A DNA stretch of 64,000 nt from Dysidea avara. Its lineage: Eukaryota; Porifera; Demospongiae; Dictyoceratida; Dysideidae. The notes under the pieces are model-generated. The model had not been told where the DNA came from and searched no databases. It saw nothing but the letters and a program-made list of their open reading frames with translations. The stretch covers positions 701,001-765,000 of the forward strand of contig NC_089275.1 of assembly GCF_963678975.1 (NCBI RefSeq). Direction: 5' to 3'. Each line of letters starts with the position of its first letter. Position 1 is the first letter of the stretch. A program made the position numbers and the translations under genes. Of this stretch, positions 1 to 12,557 are shown piece after piece.

Positions 1-1880
1 AGAGCATCACCTGTATAAATTTTGTGCTTTATCCTACCAGTACGACCCATATCATCTGAATTCACTGCAAAAATATCAGCAAACTCCAGCAATAGTTGTA
101 GCAACTTTTGTTGCTGACAATTAGTTACATGTGTGCCAAGGTTCATTAACATACCTTCAATCAACTGCTTCTTGATTTCCATAGGTTCTGATGTCAATGA
201 CAATGACTGACATGCTCCAACAAATGAGGTGTCTAGAGATTGGACTAGTTCCATGTGTGCAACCACTGTGCCCTTCTTCACGGTGATACATTCAGGTCTG
301 GGATTAAGCAAACAAATAGGGACTGCCATATCAGTAGGCGTCACCAATGCTCTGGCTACCAACAATGGATTCCGCTTCATGACATCGCCTTCAATAATCC
401 AAGTGCCCTCTGATGCAGCATCTGGGACTGCTGCCATTATTTCTATCTCACTACATCCTGGAACTCTGAAAGTATCAGTCAATACAACATTCACATGAGC
501 AATCTGAGAGGTCCCTGCTGGACAAATAAGGTTGAAGGTCATACCAACATTGGGAAAAGTGACCTGACTTTTACCAGCATCAACAATACAGTCGTACCTC
601 CTCAGGAAATCTTGGCCCAAAATAGCCTCAGTGGTCAGGAAGTCTGCAACTAAGAAACACACATCAAAAGATTGCTGTTCAAACACAATTTGTAGATTGA
701 TTATCCCTAACAATTTCAATGGGGACCCTTCCACACCCACCAAGTTCTTGCCAGACACTGTGTCTAGGGAACCTACCCCTTGCTGAGCCAGCTTATCCCA
801 AACCTGTTTACTCAGAATGGACACTGCAGCTCCAGTATCCACTAAGAATTTCACAGGTATGCCACTAATGGTTCCCAGCAGACTGTAGTCAATAGGGGTG
901 ACTGTAGACAAGCTCACTGGAATCAAATCTTCAGTAGGAGGGGTGTTGTTGTCTCTTTGGATCACTGTATTCATTGACTGGTCACTTTTGTCAGATTCAC
1001 TGTCACTATTGTCTGCTTTGGTTACTGCATTCATGGACTGTTTAGAAACAGTATGTTGCTGCTGCTGTGTGACTCCAGCTGCACAGCCCCGTGCAAAGTG
1101 GCCTTCTTGACCACACTTGAAACATACAATTGACTTGGAAGGCTGACCAGCTGCTTGGGTTTGTCTACCTGGTGCTGTGGTACTACAATTATCCCACTTT
1201 CTCTTAGGCTTGGCTGCTGATTTTAATTGAATCTCAATTGCTTCCAGCCTCTTCATGATTGCAGGCATCATTGACTGTGAGTCTTCTCTATTAATTGCAG
1301 CTGCTACTGATTGATCAGGATCCTTTAGGCCTGGATGCATAGGAACCATAGCATTAGTGGTCCGTTTGTATGGGTTCAAATATGATTCAGCTTCCATAGT
1401 GTATTGTACAGCTTGGTCAACTGTCTTTGGCTGCTTTTGTCTCACAGCAAAGTTTATCTGTGGATGTTCCAATTGTGCTAAGAATTGATTGAGAGCTAGC
1501 ACTTCCTGTGCTTCATCTTGTAAACCTGGGTAAGCTTTCTCCGTCAACAGACGCAAACTGTCACCAAAGGACGCCCAGTCTTCGTCCTTGCGCTTCTTTC
1601 TGACCTGCAAATCTGCCATATACAAGTCTTTCTTGCTCGCTGGTTCGAAACGTTTCTTGAGCGCCTCAGTCAAAGCTCCATAATCATTCTTTGTTTCATC
1701 CGGAAGACGTCTCAACGCTGCTGCGGCTTTACCAGTTAGGCGGACTTTAAGCCATTTAAGCTTAGTTGCATTGGCCGTCCAATCATTCACAGCTGCTACT
1801 CGATCAAAGTGCTCCAACCAATCGTCCCAACTGGTGTTGCCCTGGAAAATCTCCGGTAAAACTACGGGTTTGCTGGCCAT
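1..1880 (-). CDS. Gag-protease-pol start of a Ty3-type LTR retrotransposon (partial, runs off window)
   Basis: Reading the minus strand from ATG at 1880 gives about 626 codons with no stop, open at the window edge. The first 300 residues look like a Ty3-type Gag capsid (DDWLEHFDR, QFLAQLEHP). They are followed by one CCHC zinc knuckle (CFKCGQEGHFARGC, about 1130-1090). A retropepsin-like protease follows with active site FLVDTGAAVS (about 850) and the flap-side motif ILGQDFL (about 610). The last residues (FADIFAVN...GRTGRIKHKIYTGDA) match the linker that precedes reverse transcriptase. The protein packages element RNA (Gag) and cleaves the polyprotein (protease). Gag and protease are fused in one frame. 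No disabling change was found, unlike the other two retroelements here. RT, RNase H and integrase would lie outside the window. The ATG is the first in the frame. Confidence 0.9.
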   Translation of the reverse strand, partial: MASKPVVLPEIFQGNTSWDDWLEHFDRVAAVNDWTANATKLKWLKVRLTGKAAAALRRLPDETKNDYGALTEALKKRFEPASKKDLYMADLQVRKKRKDEDWASFGDSLRLLTEKAYPGLQDEAQEVLALNQFLAQLEHPQINFAVRQKQPKTVDQAVQYTMEAESYLNPYKRTTNAMVPMHPGLKDPDQSVAAAINREDSQSMMPAIMKRLEAIEIQLKSAAKPKRKWDNCSTTAPGRQTQAAGQPSKSIVCFKCGQEGHFARGCAAGVTQQQQHTVSKQSMNAVTKADNSDSESDKSDQSMNTVIQRDNNTPPTEDLIPVSLSTVTPIDYSLLGTISGIPVKFLVDTGAAVSILSKQVWDKLAQQGVGSLDTVSGKNLVGVEGSPLKLLGIINLQIVFEQQSFDVCFLVADFLTTEAILGQDFLRRYDCIVDAGKSQVTFPNVGMTFNLICPAGTSQIAHVNVVLTDTFRVPGCSEIEIMAAVPDAASEGTWIIEGDVMKRNPLLVARALVTPTDMAVPICLLNPRPECITVKKGTVVAHMELVQSLDTSFVGACQSLSLTSEPMEIKKQLIEGMLMNLGTHVTNCQQQKLLQLLLEFADIFAVNSDDMGRTGRIKHKIYTGDA

Positions 1881-2240
1881 TCTCTGCAAACGGCAGATAC
1901 ACTGAGGCTGAGTCCTGTCAATCCGCTCCCTGAGCCCCCTATAGACGAAACAAATGGCCAACACACTGAACCACACAATAAACTCCACTCGCCTTACAGG
2001 GTACCGTATTATGCCACGGTACCACGGTTTCTAAGCTTTGACGAAGAGGAACTCAACGAGGGCGAGAAACGTTGCCGACAACGCCAATGTAATCGTACGC
2101 AGGCGAGCAACACACAATGATTCACAATTATTGATTCTTCCTCAATCACACACGTGCGCATACTTATTGTACAACACTTCAAATATTGGCTATATACAGT
2201 AATTAATGACATAATCATAATAAGTAATCACATGAGTTAG
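1881..2240 (-). other. Leader and possible LTR of the 1-1880 retroelement
   Basis: This is where the 5' leader, primer-binding site and LTR of the minus-strand element should be. The minus strand at about 1942-1932 reads GGGGGCTC, which matches the first half of a tRNA-Pro primer site (TGGGGGCTCGTCCGGGAT), but the second half does not fit. I cannot define LTR boundaries because the partner LTR is outside the window. The short ORF at 2009-2218 has no support. Confidence 0.3.
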
Positions 2241-2840
2241 TCTTACTACAGTGTTTTAGTAAGGAGTTTAGTCATAGTCAGTTTCATCAATAATTTTAGT
2301 TTTAGTAATTTTTCTTAATTCCATTTAGTTATTGATTTAGTTATGGTTTTATTCTCTGTGTTGTTTTAGTTTAGTTTAAAATGTGAAAATCTTTAGTTAT
2401 AGTAAGAGTTTTAGTAACATTTCTAATAGTTTTTAGTTGTACATAATAAAAACCATTTAGTTGTAGTTATAGTTTTTGTAATTTTTTCCAATTCTTATTA
2501 GTTTTAGATTTAGTTTTAGCAAAATGTTCTGTTGTTTTTTTAGTTTTAGTTATAGTTAACTAATACATATTTGTCTTACTAAAAGTACTTTAAGTTTTAG
2601 CTATAGCTAACTAAACCACCATCAGGTCACAAATTATAGCACATATTGGTGTTTGGATGCTACATAAAGCAGTACAATTTCATTCTGTGCTTTTTTCCAC
2701 CTGTAGAACATATGTGAACTATATGTGTAGTAGTCTGAGCAACATGGTGTTGTTTTAGTAAAGAGTTTTAGTTATAGATTTAGTTCTAGTTATGATATGG
2801 ATTTGCTTTTAGTTATAGTTAACTAAAACAACACTACTGG
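2240..2840. repeat. Degenerate TTTTAGTTATAG-rich repeat tract
   Basis: About 600 bp dominated by irregular copies of TTTTAGTTATAGTT. Several end in the near-palindrome TAGTTATAGTTAACTAAAAC (about 2550, 2610, 2820). The spacing is not strict, so this looks like an old minisatellite or foldback-derived tract. There are no coding signals. Confidence 0.6.
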
Positions 2841-3192
2841 CTACTAGATCAGGTACACAGGTACAGTTTCTAAACATATTTGCTCAAGACAGAGTTGTGT
2901 TGGCAAGCTCATTGCAGTATATTATTGCACACCAGTCCCATATTCTGTTATATGTATTTAAACTTTAAAAACAAAACCACGGTATTGCAGTAGTAAATAT
3001 TAGACGTTATCTAATACAGATACCAACTAAACACTCAGTAGAGTACTCTGTATATATTGCTTAGAACTAGTAGATGTTAGCTAATATATGGTGTCTAAGT
3101 GATAACTGTTTTGTGGATGCTAGCAGATGTTATTCCAATGCAAAAAAAAAAGTTATTATCACTATAACGAACTGCTTCATGGTATGTGTTGC

Positions 3193-3559
3193 CAGGACCG
3201 CCCACAGGGGGGGGGGGGGGGGGGGCAACTGGGACGTTTTGCCCCGGGCCCCAGCCTGAAAGGGGCCCCAGGAGGCCCCATGAAGGGCCCCCTGAATACC
3301 TGTTTTAAAGATCGATATACTCTAATAGAGCAGTCAGATCTAAATACTCTAATAGAGCAGTCACAGTATTCTCCAGAGGAGCAGTGTAGCAAGCTTATAG
3401 ATAAGGAGATATGGTTGGTGATGGGTAGTTATTGTCATTGCCAGTAGGTTATGACCTTTTTTTTTTTTTTTTTTTTTTTGGTCTTCACCTTACAACTTGG
3501 GTCAAGGGCCCCACTTTAACTCTTTGCCCTGGGCCCCTTAATTTCTCTGGGCAGCCCTG
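3193..3559. mobile_element. hAT-like MITE, 367 bp, perfect 8-bp target duplication
   Basis: The ends are CAGGACCGCCCA (left) and, read inward, CAGGGCTGCCCA (right). TGTGTTGC flanks both sides exactly (3185-3192 and 3560-3567), an 8-bp duplication typical of hAT transposons. The interior holds a G-run, GGCCCC-rich sequence, two copies of ACTCTAATAGAGCAGTCA (about 3318 and 3346) and a T-run. It is related, in reverse orientation, to the copy at 9457-9801. It encodes no transposase, so it is non-autonomous. The ORFs overlapping it are artefacts. Confidence 0.85.
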
Positions 3560-3567
3560 TGTGTTGC

Positions 3568-5208
3568 TGCCATATTAGCTTACATTTTAGTGGTGCTGTC
3601 ACCAAGACCACTAAATATGTGTGATATTTTTATAGTTGCTCTACCATGAACACATTATTATGTTTCATTTGTTGTATATGTTTGATACACTGGAATTGGA
3701 CCGATTTTTGTGTTACTATGGGAGACCAGAATAGGTAGCATCTCTAGGTCGTCCTTCCTGCAGGGTATATTGTCTCATTGAGAGCAATGAGTTATACTGA
3801 TATTTTGTAAGGGTTCTGGTACTCTGTGGTAATATTTGGTATTGTTCTCTGAGGTGTCAATGTTGAATTAGTTCTACATTTCCATGACATATGGGCTCTG
3901 CTGGGAGACCAGACTTGTTATTATGTGATCTGAAAGCCAAGACCATGTGCATGGCCAATGTAACATTACACATGATGTTGCTGTAGTGGCTAGCTGTTGT
4001 ATCCGCCATATCTCTACACCAATGATTGTCCTCTTAAGAATAGAAGACCTTATTCTACTGGCATGTTGAGAATGTAGTCATGTTAAGCACTTTTAGAAGT
4101 AGTAATACTTGTTAGTGACATATTCGTAATGAGTTATTTCCTCTGTGTGATTCCTCCGTTATTGTGTGGTAGTAGTAGTAGTCTATACTTGTGAACTGTA
4201 TGTGTCTGGAATGTTTGGCTGGCTATGAAGCTGCCATGTAGTCTGATCTAGGCTAGTTAGTTGGGTTTTATGAAGTTATTGCTGAATGGTGTGTAAAATG
4301 TGCTGAAGATGTTAACTAGTCGACTAACTGGTACCGTGATGAAGCCTTACTTAGTAACCACCCTGTCAACTGTTTCAGTTGGTGGCAGTGTTGGGCACCT
4401 CCTAATAAGGACACAAGATTTGTAGGCACAACATACTGTAAATGTTTAGTGTTGTCCTTATCAAGTTGTTTGAGTTGGCATTGTCCGGTATTGTCTGTGT
4501 GTCTATTTGTTGGACCAGTAGTCAAACAGTAGATATAATAGAAGTTGTCAAACAACCTCACCAACTGTGTCACATCCCCATCATTGCTATCCTCTAACAG
4601 GCTAACATCGAGCAGGTGGCCATTTGCCACGTGTAGAGGATGTCTGTCTTATCAAACTATCTGAAGTGATAACACACAATACAAAATGCCTCCATCATAA
4701 GGACATTGGTCCCAGATGGTCCAGGCACCATCACGCATACAGTTTTACCTCTAGAAAATCTCTTTATCATGGCCTGAATATCTGGTGGTTCCCATAGCGA
4801 GAGTCTGCTATTCTCTGGAGCATGTCAGTACCAGGGGCTGTGCACTTCTTGGCTGTTTTTCTCCTTACACGTTGCTATCAGGTGTGGCTTCACAATAGTG
4901 ATCTAGTCAATGAGATTAAGATGAAGTCTTAGTAAAGCATATAACCATATCTCTCTATTTGCCTTGAGGTGATAGCTTCCTATACTTGTATTCCCAGCCT
5001 GTCAGTCACATTTACTAACAACAGTACATGAAGTAACAGCGAAGGGCATCATTTAGAGTGGTGAAGTAGTTTTACATTTCCTGCCTTAATTGCTTTAAAA
5101 AAATGGAAGCCATTGGTACATAGTTGGAGACCACTGCATTGGTGGTATAGCACTTGTGGGACTACACTGTGGTATGGAGATTGTGATATTGGAATGTGTT
5201 TGTTACAG
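3568..5208. other. No gene recognised
   Basis: About 1.6 kb without a convincing exon or repeat. The minus-strand ORF at 4316-4630 shows no domain and no splice context. Nothing else was identified. Confidence 0.5.
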
Positions 5209-5705
5209 ATCAAAGAACTAATTGGTCAGCTGGAACACCAATCCCCTCACCTACAGGACACCATGGAAAAACTCATATATTACCCTCATGCTGACTGGCA
5301 GCAACTGAAGAAAGATTGTGACAACTTGCAGCATAAGCTAAAGAGGTGAGAGTGTTATGCTTTATGTGGTCTGTGTGCTTTAGAGCTGAGAAGTATATGG
5401 TGTATGAATTAAATAGACTCTTGTTGTTCATACATCAGCCACCTGTAAGGCACTTGGACCTTTATAACTTAGTATGTAGCTGTAATGTCTGTATTGCTCT
5501 GGTGTTACAGTGCATCAGTTGCCAACCCATGTGGTTTGAAGTCTACTAATCATATATGCTATATACCATAATCGATGTTTGTATATTCTATTATATTGGC
5601 ACACCATGACAACAGGGAGTCGCACCACACAGAAAAACAGGCTCGGGAATATGATTAGGTCTTATAGAGCAGTTGGAGAAAGAGCAAGAAGCCTTCGTAG
5701 CCAAG
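5209..5705 (+). pseudogene. Coiled-coil gene fragment (two exon-like segments), probably decayed
   Basis: The segment 5209-5345 is preceded by a good acceptor (TTGTTACAG) and followed by a donor (GTGAGA). It encodes a heptad-rich stretch beginning IKELIGQLEHQSPHLQDT and ending DCDNLQHKLKR. A second segment, 5616-5705, follows another acceptor (GACAACAG) and ends at a GTAACC donor. In the expected phase it continues as charged helix (SHHTEKQAREYD), meets TAG twice and then, one frame over, gives LEKEQEAFVAK. The two stops and the frame change suggest decay, though an unannotated small intron could explain part of it. I do not recognise the protein family. No neighbouring exons were found. Confidence 0.45.
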
Positions 5706-6272
5706 GTAACCAAAATAAGAATGACTTGTAACTATAATGGACTGTGTCCACACATTTTCAATAGTACAATTGTTAACAACACATCGTTAAATTACAATAT
5801 CAATATTGTATATCAACACTATCTCACTAAATACAGTACCTCCTTTTTGACCATTTACATGCATTACCATATACCATTAGAATGCCAGGTAGGCTTTTTG
5901 AAGGACGGGAGAATCTATTCTACATGAGCAAGCCATTTGAGGCTCCAGTCTTTTGTCCTATATGGAGAGATTTTCATTGTACTCTCAATCAAAGAATCTT
6001 TAGAAGAGGCTGCACATGTTCCCTTCACATTGATGACCATATTTGGTAATGATGTAGTCTAACACTGTTGATTGTCTGGTCATATTGTAGTACATGGCAG
6101 AAACCAGTTACATCAATCTGGGGTGTGTGATTGGCTGTAATTGTGTTACCAGGACACTTCTCGAGTGGTGTTTGTAAATTGTGTGTGTGTGTGCGTGTAG
6201 TGTGTGTACGTAGCATGAGTGTGTGCATGCATGTGTAGTGTATGTGTGTGCGTAGTGTGTGCGTGTGTATGG

Positions 6273-6649
6273 TATATTCACGTTGAGCTGAATCCTGAAA
6301 AACAGCTAAAAATTAAAGGTAGATTTTTTCTCAACAGTGTTAACATTTCAGCCAACCAGATGATTATTGGTAACAGCAAAGGTGTCAACAACACACACGT
6401 ACGGTTTGGCTCCATTACAAGTTTGGGAAAGGGCTGTAATGGACACTGTATTTATATGGTTTCCCCATAGGAAATGTATTGTACAAATTTGATTGGTCGT
6501 AAATATTATGTCAAACATTTGAACAACAAGATTTTGAAATATTTTTAGCGGGTCAAGCAGTACTACAAATGAGCCAAATTTCAAGATCGTGTGTAATTGC
6601 ATCCATGAGTTATTAAATGTTTTTGAGGATTCAGCTCAACGTGAACATA
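6273..6649. mobile_element. TA-flanked MITE, 377 bp, about 30-bp TIRs
   Basis: The left end TATATTCACGTTGAGCTGAA is matched inverted at the right end (TATGTTCACGTTGAGCTGAA read inward), continuing as TCCTSAAAAAC for about 31 bp with two mismatches. The interior is non-coding. The element sits inside a TG-rich tract (6180-6270 before it, 6650-7070 after it), so it probably inserted into a pre-existing TG microsatellite. TIR-only structure and TA at the ends suggest a Tc1/mariner-type relative; the superfamily is inferred. Confidence 0.75.
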
Positions 6650-6667
6650 CTATAGTGTATGTGTGTG

Positions 6668-6729
<62 letters not shown>

Positions 6730-6758
6730 TGTGTGTGTTTAGTGTACATGTGTGTACG

Positions 6759-6814
<56 letters not shown>

Positions 6815-6874
6815 GTGTGTGTGTAGTGTGGGTGTGTGCATGTGTAGTGTGGGTGTGTGTAGTGTATGTGTGTG

Positions 6875-6945
<71 letters not shown>

Positions 6946-7066
6946 TAGTGTATGTGAGTGTAGTGTGTGTGAGTGTGTGTGTAGTGTGAGTGTGTGTGCG
7001 TGTAGTGTGTGTGTGTAGTGCGTGTGATGCCACCCACTGAAGTTGTGTTCAGCACACAAATACGCA

Positions 7067-7114
<48 letters not shown>

Positions 7115-7250
7115 CACACATATACACACACATACACACACTACACACGTATACACACACACACACACTACGCACTACACACGTATATACACACACACAC
7201 ACACTACACACACACATACACACACACACAACACACACAGAGAGGTGTAA
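6650..7250. repeat. TG/AC microsatellite with TGTAGTG interruptions
   Basis: A (TG)n run broken by TAGTG units up to about 7020, a 40-bp non-repeat spacer, then an (AC)n run to about 7240. The long ORFs in all frames (poly Cys/Val, poly His/Thr) are products of the repeat and not genes. The AC half forms the outer end of the left arm of a large inverted repeat (7230-8225). Confidence 0.95.
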
Positions 7251-8225
7251 AATGTGAAAGAGAGAGGCACTTGCAGTTATTGGTTAGAGTAATGACATAA
7301 ACTCAAGTTCCATGTTTGATTGGTTCAGCTTTAGAAAGAAACTTTGGTATACAGTGGAACCTTTCTTAAAAGGCCCTCCTATAAAGGATATGGCACATTT
7401 AACCTCCTTATATAGGATAGTTTCTGTGATCCCTATGGACCTCTGCCAATACAATTGTACCTCGGAGAAAGGGCAATCTCCTTATAACAATAAAATTTTA
7501 TCATAATTACCCTTTGTATTAAAGTGTCCATTTAATAGGTACTACTTACCAAGTGGTATTGTTGACAACCAACATTGCTACAGGGAAATAAACGCCAAGT
7601 ATCACATAATGAGATCCAAGTAGTGCCAATGAATAAATAATATCTTTTTGGTATATAGAAGTAACTTGTAATTATTGTGTGATGGATTATCATCAGAGCA
7701 ATCGGGGTAAATAAGTCACCATGGTGATGTGTACATCAAATTGCCATGGTGATGAGGCACCATGGTGACAGCTTCCATGTGCATGCAGAATAAATTTTTT
7801 CCCTTACATTCTAAGAGGATGATTCCTTCTTGCACATATTTTATGTTCGGCACGTAATATAACCTGACAGTGATTTGTTTACCCTCTTTTCATAGTGACT
7901 AACTAGATGATACATGTGAGAAAGTGTAGTAGCGTAAATGGTAAGTAGCTATTTACTTTCACAATGCACTGTAACATTTTTGTGTCTAGACCATTAGGAG
8001 AGGAGTATCAATGTGGACACTCATCGAAGGAATTTATAACAAAATAATGTGTCTGTGTTCGTGTGTATAATGTGTGTGTGTGTGATTATGTATTTTACAC
8101 TACTGCACAATGCCTTTAAACTATTGTGCACTATGTTTTCTTACATAATTTACATTATCAATACTTTGCCATTGTATTTCACTCATTTCAGTAATTCCAT
8201 GTGACTAAATAATATTATAGAAATG
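7230..8225 (+). repeat. Left arm of a large inverted repeat (pairs with 11190-12290)
   Basis: Read against the reverse complement of 11190-12290, this arm matches in order. The matching pieces are TGAAAGAGAGAGG beside the AC tract, CCATGTTTGATTG, CAGGGAAA, ATGAGATCCAAGT, the CACCATGGTGA motifs, CTAGATGATACATGTGAGAAA, TTTGTGTCTAGACCATTAG and TTTCTTACATAATTT. The arms have diverged by indels. The left arm carries a pogo-type MITE at about 7352-7550 that the right arm lacks. Confidence 0.75.
7352..7550. mobile_element. Pogo-type MITE remnant inside the left arm
   Basis: Starts TACAGTGGAACCTTTCTTAA and ends near AGTGTCCATTTAATAGG, resembling the termini of the pogo-like element at 57255-59359 (CAGTGAAACCTCTATATAGC). 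The matching right arm at 11.95 kb lacks it, which supports insertion after the inverted duplication. The right end is degraded, so the boundary is approximate. Confidence 0.5.
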
Positions 8226-9448
8226 TGTTCTGATAATCAGATTGTTCGTATGTACTTTCATAGCATGGATAAATCATCCCCTACTGATACATAATATTAC
8301 AGTATCTTTTTTAAACATACTCTCGACACCTAGAAATGTGTTGCAATTACAATTCTGGTATAAGTACATATACCGTTCAGAAAGGTGCATCATCCATTGT
8401 ATCACCTTTAGCTCTAATCTATGCAATTTGTTAACAATTAAGCTTTCATCAAGAGCTGACAAGACTACTCTAGAAAAAATGGGAATCATGTATGTATTAT
8501 ACCCTATAGATCCTGATTTTTATGCAAAACATATTTTAGATCCTGCTCCAGATGCTCTATTGCTGTACACACTTGTATGCAGTGTATATTTGGGCACAAA
8601 TGGCCCATGTTTTACAATTCAAATGGCTCGTGCTTTGCATGGGTATGGGAATTGTAATGATACAAATATTTAGTCAACTTTTGTTATAAGGTGTTATACA
8701 AACATAATTGTAATTATATTTGTATTAACCAGATGTCCCATGGTTTGTTTCAATGTGTTTGATTCGTGGGTAAAATCAACCTTCATCACATAGCTAATAA
8801 TACCACACAAAATGCATTGTTATAATATTACTTCTTTATACCTGATATATAATAGAGTTTGAAATTTTATAGTAGTATTATATGACACCTAATTATAAGT
8901 TCACTTTTAGTTGTGCAATTTTATATCTCACAATTGAAATTGAATTCACATTTTTAAAAATATTTGAGCGGCGAATTACCATGCAGTACATATACCTATA
9001 TGAATTTAACCATGTAGTTTGTCATCTCATCCTTATTGATGTCAAAAAAATAGTTCAACATCGTCTTAATAGAACATTAATTACTTGACCTTTCCTGGCC
9101 ATTTGACTAATTTAGTTGCAACATTAACCTTTGGATGGCAAACTCCTGTAGTTTAAAGTTACCTAAATTGATTCAGAATCACTTGGATTTTGAGTTGCTG
9201 TCAGACCTTCAGTGCTGAATTTCTCATAACAATAAGTAGTTATACTAGGAGAAGTAATAAGTAAAGACAATACATATTATTTCTTATACAAGTTTTTATA
9301 TATGTTGCCATACAGTGCAATTGCAAAATAACTGTATGCTCTATTAAAAAGTTTGAATAATATTCAATTAAGTTGATGATTTGGCACACTGCCACATGCA
9401 GCTGTAATGGACTCAAAGCTGGTGAATGCTCTTATCTGGGAAAGATTA
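8226..9448. other. No gene recognised
   Basis: Contains a 143-codon plus-strand ORF (8242-8673) with no recognisable domain in very AT-rich sequence; I do not call it a gene. The segment at 8312-8395 resembles 11088-11156 in direct orientation (CGACACCTAGAAATGTGTTGC). Confidence 0.45.
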
Positions 9449-9456
9449 GCTTTATA

Positions 9457-9801
9457 CAGGGCCGCCCAGAGAAATTAAGGGGTCCAGGGCAAAAGAGTTA
9501 AAGTGGGGCCCCAGAGGCAAGGAGGTTTCCATTCTGAATCACAACTTTACCCAAGCTGTAAGTTGAAGACCCCCCCCCCCCCCCCAAAAAAAAAAGTCAT
9601 GACCTGCTAACAATGACAATAGCTACCCCTCACCAACCATATCTCCTTATCTATAAGCTTAGTACACTGCTTCTCTGAAGAATACTGTGACTGCTCTATT
9701 AGAGTATATCGGTATTCAAGGGGCCCTTCATGGGGCCCTTTTCAGGCTGGGGCCCGGGGCAAAATGCCCCAGTTTCCCCCCCTCCCCTGTAGGCGGCTTT
9801 G
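9457..9801. mobile_element. hAT-like MITE, 345 bp, 8-bp target duplication (7/8)
   Basis: The termini CAGGGCCGCCCA and, inward from the right, CAAAGCCGCC are flanked by GCTTTATA (9449-9456) and GCTTTACA (9802-9809). The interior is a reverse-oriented relative of 3193-3559, including the GGCCCC-rich part, the C/A homopolymers and one CTCTATTAGAGTATATCG motif. Confidence 0.85.
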
Positions 9802-9809
9802 GCTTTACA

Positions 9810-11189
9810 CAGTGGATGGCACTGTATTGGCATGATGGAGTATTAAAATAACTATAGCAATTATAATTCCTAACTTATTCAGTACATACCTCTATGCATT
9901 ATTATAGGCAATTCAGTGTCATATTTACACACAATCAGTTGTATCAAATTTCAGCTCAAGTATGTGACTAATAACAGATGTGTATGATAATTACAATAGA
10001 TTACCTGCATCTATAGATATAGGTTTGTTGCATTGATGGATCATGGACAGCCCCTCCCATCCCTCAGAGCCAATAAACTGTAAACACAATAATGCCATCA
10101 ATACTCTCAGTTGTAGCACATTTTATAAATTAGCTTTATTTAATGTAAAAGTGAATGAACTATATAATTATATAGTCTTAATGTACGTAGGTCTCTTGAC
10201 ACTGACTCTCACAGTACAGTACATACAGTCATTCTGAAGGAGCTATATATGTAGCAAGCTATAGTATTAGCTTATAAGTATTATGCTCTATATAGCTAGT
10301 GATTGCCAGAAAGCACCAGTTATCAAGTGACATTAAATTGTTAAATCTGCTATTGATAATAGATCATGTACACAAGTTCTTGATGCATTAGATGTATGTA
10401 GCTGTGACATTACTTCCACCAATCCTTGGTTCAAACTCTTTAATAGAACAAACAGTTCAAGAGGTTTTATTGCAATAAATATTGACTAAAATAAAACACA
10501 TCATGAGTCCATTACATGGCTAAAATTTCCAGTGAAATGCCATAGCAAGGCATCAAACATAATGATAGCATTATATAGCCAGCGTCATGTATCAATAAGT
10601 AATAAATACAAATCATAGTTGTGCTGTACTCTGTCCAATATTATCATAGTGGTGCATGTTATAGTCATTTATAATTAGGACAATAATTATTGTTATCATA
10701 ATATATAAAGTCAAGTCACTAGGTCTAAGTCCTTGAAATTAGGTTAGGTAATCCTAAGGCTGCAGCACATGTTGCTGTCAGACCTTCAGTGCTGGTCACT
10801 GTAAAGTGCTAATAATATAATACTCTTTCTACTAATACTGCTTGAGAAACCAGACACAAGTACTTACATGAGTTAATAAATGTGTACACAGTGCATAATG
10901 CACATGAGATCCCAGTATATACTGAGTTAGGACATGCATGCAAGAGTTCAGACCACTACAATTTAAAAAAATGCATCTCCCATTCAGCATCAGATTAGAG
11001 AGGGCTGTATATAATTTCCCACCCTAGAGGAAATGCCTCTTAAACACTTTCTATTACTTGTTAACAAATCATTGTTGGAAGTGTTACTAACACCCTCTCT
11101 TGACACCTAGAAATGTATTGCAATCCTGGTAGTGTGCATAGCATTCTGAAAGGAAAGGTAATGAACAGATGTTCAGACCATTAGTGCGC
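9810..11189. other. No gene recognised; one short dispersed repeat
   Basis: AT-rich and non-coding. The 23-mer GTTGCTGTCAGACCTTCAG followed by TGCT occurs at about 9184 and again at about 10770 in the same orientation, with little similarity around it. Confidence 0.45.
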
Positions 11190-12290
11190 ATCTCTATCTA
11201 ATTAGTCATATGGAATAACTGACACAAGCTTGAATTGATAATGTATACAAATTATGTAAGAAAAACATGATGTACAGTGGTATATAATACTTTATATATA
11301 CCACACGTGTATGTACTATATGCACACACATATGCATGCACGCTCACTCGCATGCACATACTGTATTCATGAATGTATGTGCACACACACATATACACAC
11401 GTGCACACACACATATACAGCTATAATATCGCCATCACTATAAGTTCCGTTGATGAGTCTTCAGATTGATGCTCCTCTCCTAATGGTCTAGACACAAAAA
11501 TGTAATGACAAGTTACAGTACATTGTGAAAGTAAATAGCTGCTTACCATTTACACTACTACACATTATCAGTTGTTTTCTCACATGTATCATCTAGTCAG
11601 TCACTATGAACAGAGGGTAAATAAATCACTGACAGGTTATATGTGACCATGTACTAAACATAAAAATACGTGCAATAAGGAATCATTCTTGAAAGGGGAC
11701 AAAATTAATTTGCATGCACATGGAAGCTGTCACCATTGTGCTTACTCATCACCATGGTGATACGATGTACACATCACCATGGTGACATATTCATCACTAA
11801 AAGAACAGCTATGGACAATTTTCACCAGTCACTATCCTGATTGCTCAAATGATAGACTGTGATAATAAGTAAATATAAGTTGCTTCTTGGGATATGCATG
11901 AAGGAATCACTTGGATCTCATCATGTGATACCTGGCATTTGTTTCCCTGTTATAAAGTTGGTTACCAAAGTTTCGTGCTAAAGCTGAGCAATCAAACATG
12001 GATCCTGGGAATATAATTGTGATTGGATTGTCACACATATCCAATTTACCAATTTTGACGATTCAACGTCAGAATGAAAAAAGCATTTTGAATAGAAATT
12101 TGGTCAGTAGCGAACGCTACAACACCTTAACAGATAAAGAAAATTTCAGATCTATGTGTTTCTTGAACACTAGTATTCCAGATTCATAAAATTGGAGTCC
12201 CTTTTGAAAAACAATCACGTACGTATGTCATTGCTATAACCATTTGACTACAACTACCTCTCTCTTTCAAACTTCACAGATACACACTAC
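11190..12290 (-). repeat. Right arm of the large inverted repeat (pairs with 7230-8225)
   Basis: The reverse complement aligns with 7230-8225 as described there, including the CACCATGGTGA clusters (11735-11790). This arm carries an extra segment of about 200 bp (about 12005-12210) between CATGGATCC and ACGTACGTATGTCATTGC that is missing on the left, probably an insertion. The outer end runs into the AC microsatellite, mirroring the left arm. Confidence 0.75.
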
Positions 12291-12405
12291 ACACATAAGA
12301 TGCACACATGTACTACTCACATACACATGCACACACACACACACACTACATGCACGCACGCACGCACACCACACACACACACTACACAAACGCACACCAC
12401 ACAAA

Positions 12406-12466
<61 letters not shown>

Positions 12467-12488
12467 ACACACTACACACAAACGCACA

Positions 12489-12557
<69 letters not shown>

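Noticed and set aside
3074..3447. ORFs with poly-Gly and Pro/Gly-rich stretches
   Set aside because: Produced by homopolymers inside the hAT-like MITE at 3193-3559.
6636..7238. Long Cys/Val and His/Thr ORFs
   Set aside because: Microsatellite translations, no coding signal.
8242..8673. 143-codon plus-strand ORF
   Set aside because: No domain, no splice or promoter context, very AT-rich; likely chance.
11300..11420. Short CA-rich repeats considered as a CRISPR-like array
   Set aside because: No regular repeat-spacer pattern, and the context is eukaryotic; it is part of the inverted-repeat arm.
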